Assembly (NCBI RefSeq): GCF_000720135.1
Contig: NZ_JOIU01000021.1
Coordinates: 62,001-126,000 of the forward strand
From: Streptomyces sp. NRRL S-1022
Lineage (GTDB): Bacteria > Actinomycetota > Actinomycetes > Streptomycetales > Streptomycetaceae
Length of the DNA stretch: 64,000 nt
Reading direction: 5' to 3'
Shown here: one piece after another, positions 63,580 through 64,000 of the stretch
Numbering within the stretch: position 1 is the first letter of the stretch
Layout of the letters: each line of letters opens with the position of its first letter
Made by a program: the position numbers and the translations under genes
Notes under the pieces: generated by a model
Told to the model about the DNA's origin: nothing
Database searches by the model: none
What the model saw: only the letters and a program-made list of their open reading frames with translations

Positions 63580-64000
63580 ATGCGGTCCCGTATGGCTGTC
63601 CTGATCCTGGCCATCTTCTGCGTCGGCACCGCCGAACTAGCGCCGAGCGGCATGCTGGGCGACCTGTCCAGGGACCTGTCCGTCAGCATCCCTACCGCGG
63701 GGCTCCTCGTGACCGTCTACGCCCTGACGGTCGTGGTCGGAGGGCCGCTCGTCACCGCGGCCACCACCAGGGTCCGCCGCAAGTACCTGCTCGTGGGGCT
63801 GCTGCTGGTCTCCGTCGCCGGCAACGTCGTCTCCAGCCTCGCCCCCACCTTCACCCTGCTGGTCGTGGGCCGGATGCTGACCGCCGTCATCCACGGCACC
63901 TTCCTCGCCGTGTGCGTCGTCATCGCGGGCAGCATGGCCGACGAGGGCAAGGAGGGATCGGCGATCGCCGGTACCCAGCTGGGCATCAACCTGGCCACCG
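63580..64000 (+). CDS. MFS transporter, N-terminal part (cut by window end)
   Basis: At least 140 residues of a DHA1-type MFS protein are visible, with four hydrophobic helices. Helix 1 is MAVLILAIFCVGTAELAPSG, the loop after helix 2 includes TTRVRRKYLL, and helix 4 has GRMLTAVIHGTFLAV. The ATG 63580 follows GAGAGG. The reading frame is open at the last base. It is the second MFS gene of the right cluster and has its own promoter that matches that of the cyclase, which suggests it belongs to the same regulon. Confidence 0.87.
   Translation, partial: MRSRMAVLILAIFCVGTAELAPSGMLGDLSRDLSVSIPTAGLLVTVYALTVVVGGPLVTAATTRVRRKYLLVGLLLVSVAGNVVSSLAPTFTLLVVGRMLTAVIHGTFLAVCVVIAGSMADEGKEGSAIAGTQLGINLAT

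Overview
The window is about 72% GC or higher by eye. It has GTG/TTG starts, many ATGA/GTGA gene couplings, a conservon, a LAL regulator, rare TTA codons and SpoIIE/STAS signalling genes. All of this points to a Streptomyces (or very close) chromosome. A stretch of ordinary chromosomal genes (about 23.2-52.5 kb) lies between two accessory, biosynthesis-type regions. No PKS or NRPS module, integrase or CRISPR array was seen.

Left accessory region (1-22.6 kb). Two tandem, diverged IS701-like transposase genes are followed by a rightward operon for a dedicated shikimate/chorismate branch: class II DAHP synthase, PhzD-type isochorismatase, PhzE-type ADIC synthase, EPSP synthase, chorismate synthase and shikimate kinase. 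PhzE plus PhzD predicts trans-2,3-dihydro-3-hydroxyanthranilate (DHHA), but phzF/A/B/G are absent, so a phenazine is not the obvious product. A GntR/FadR-type regulator with its own palindromic operator, a TTA-containing LAL regulator and a type-B carboxylesterase follow. Converging on these is an unusual leftward operon: a class III aminotransferase homologue that has lost its PLP lysine, an intact class III aminotransferase, a thermostable-hemolysin family protein, an acyl-AMP ligase with an A10 Lys-to-Arg change, and an Fe(II)/2-oxoglutarate oxygenase. An MFS exporter lies beside it. This is the least familiar system in the window.

Central region (23.2-52.5 kb). It holds a conservon (cvnABCD plus a GAF protein; the CvnA tail carries a 15-bp-periodic His-rich repeat), tdh-kbl with a LysR gene, a split transketolase, an RsbQ/RsbP/RsbV-like stress module, a glutamine-synthetase-like/amidohydrolase/NUDIX operon, a Dps/DUF3140/HhH operon, fatty-acid genes (lipase, thiolase, acyl-CoA ligase), a TauE permease, cobF, and two identical tRNA-Pro(GGG) genes 17.3 kb apart.

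Right accessory region (52.8 kb to window end). It starts right after the second tRNA-Pro with an ImmA/IrrE-like peptidase, a MAB_1171c-type membrane protein and a divergent XRE regulator. A tightly coupled C7-cyclitol operon follows: sedoheptulose-7-phosphate cyclase of the 2-epi-5-epi-valiolone synthase type, SDR, HAD phosphatase, ROK kinase, two medium-chain dehydrogenases, a TIM-barrel sugar isomerase/epimerase and an MFS exporter. A second MFS gene is cut by the window end. The cyclase and the second MFS gene share a near-identical promoter element at the same distance from their start codons, which suggests one regulon. No aminotransferase or (pseudo)glycosyltransferase is visible, so the product may be a nitrogen-free carbasugar or the cluster may continue beyond the window.
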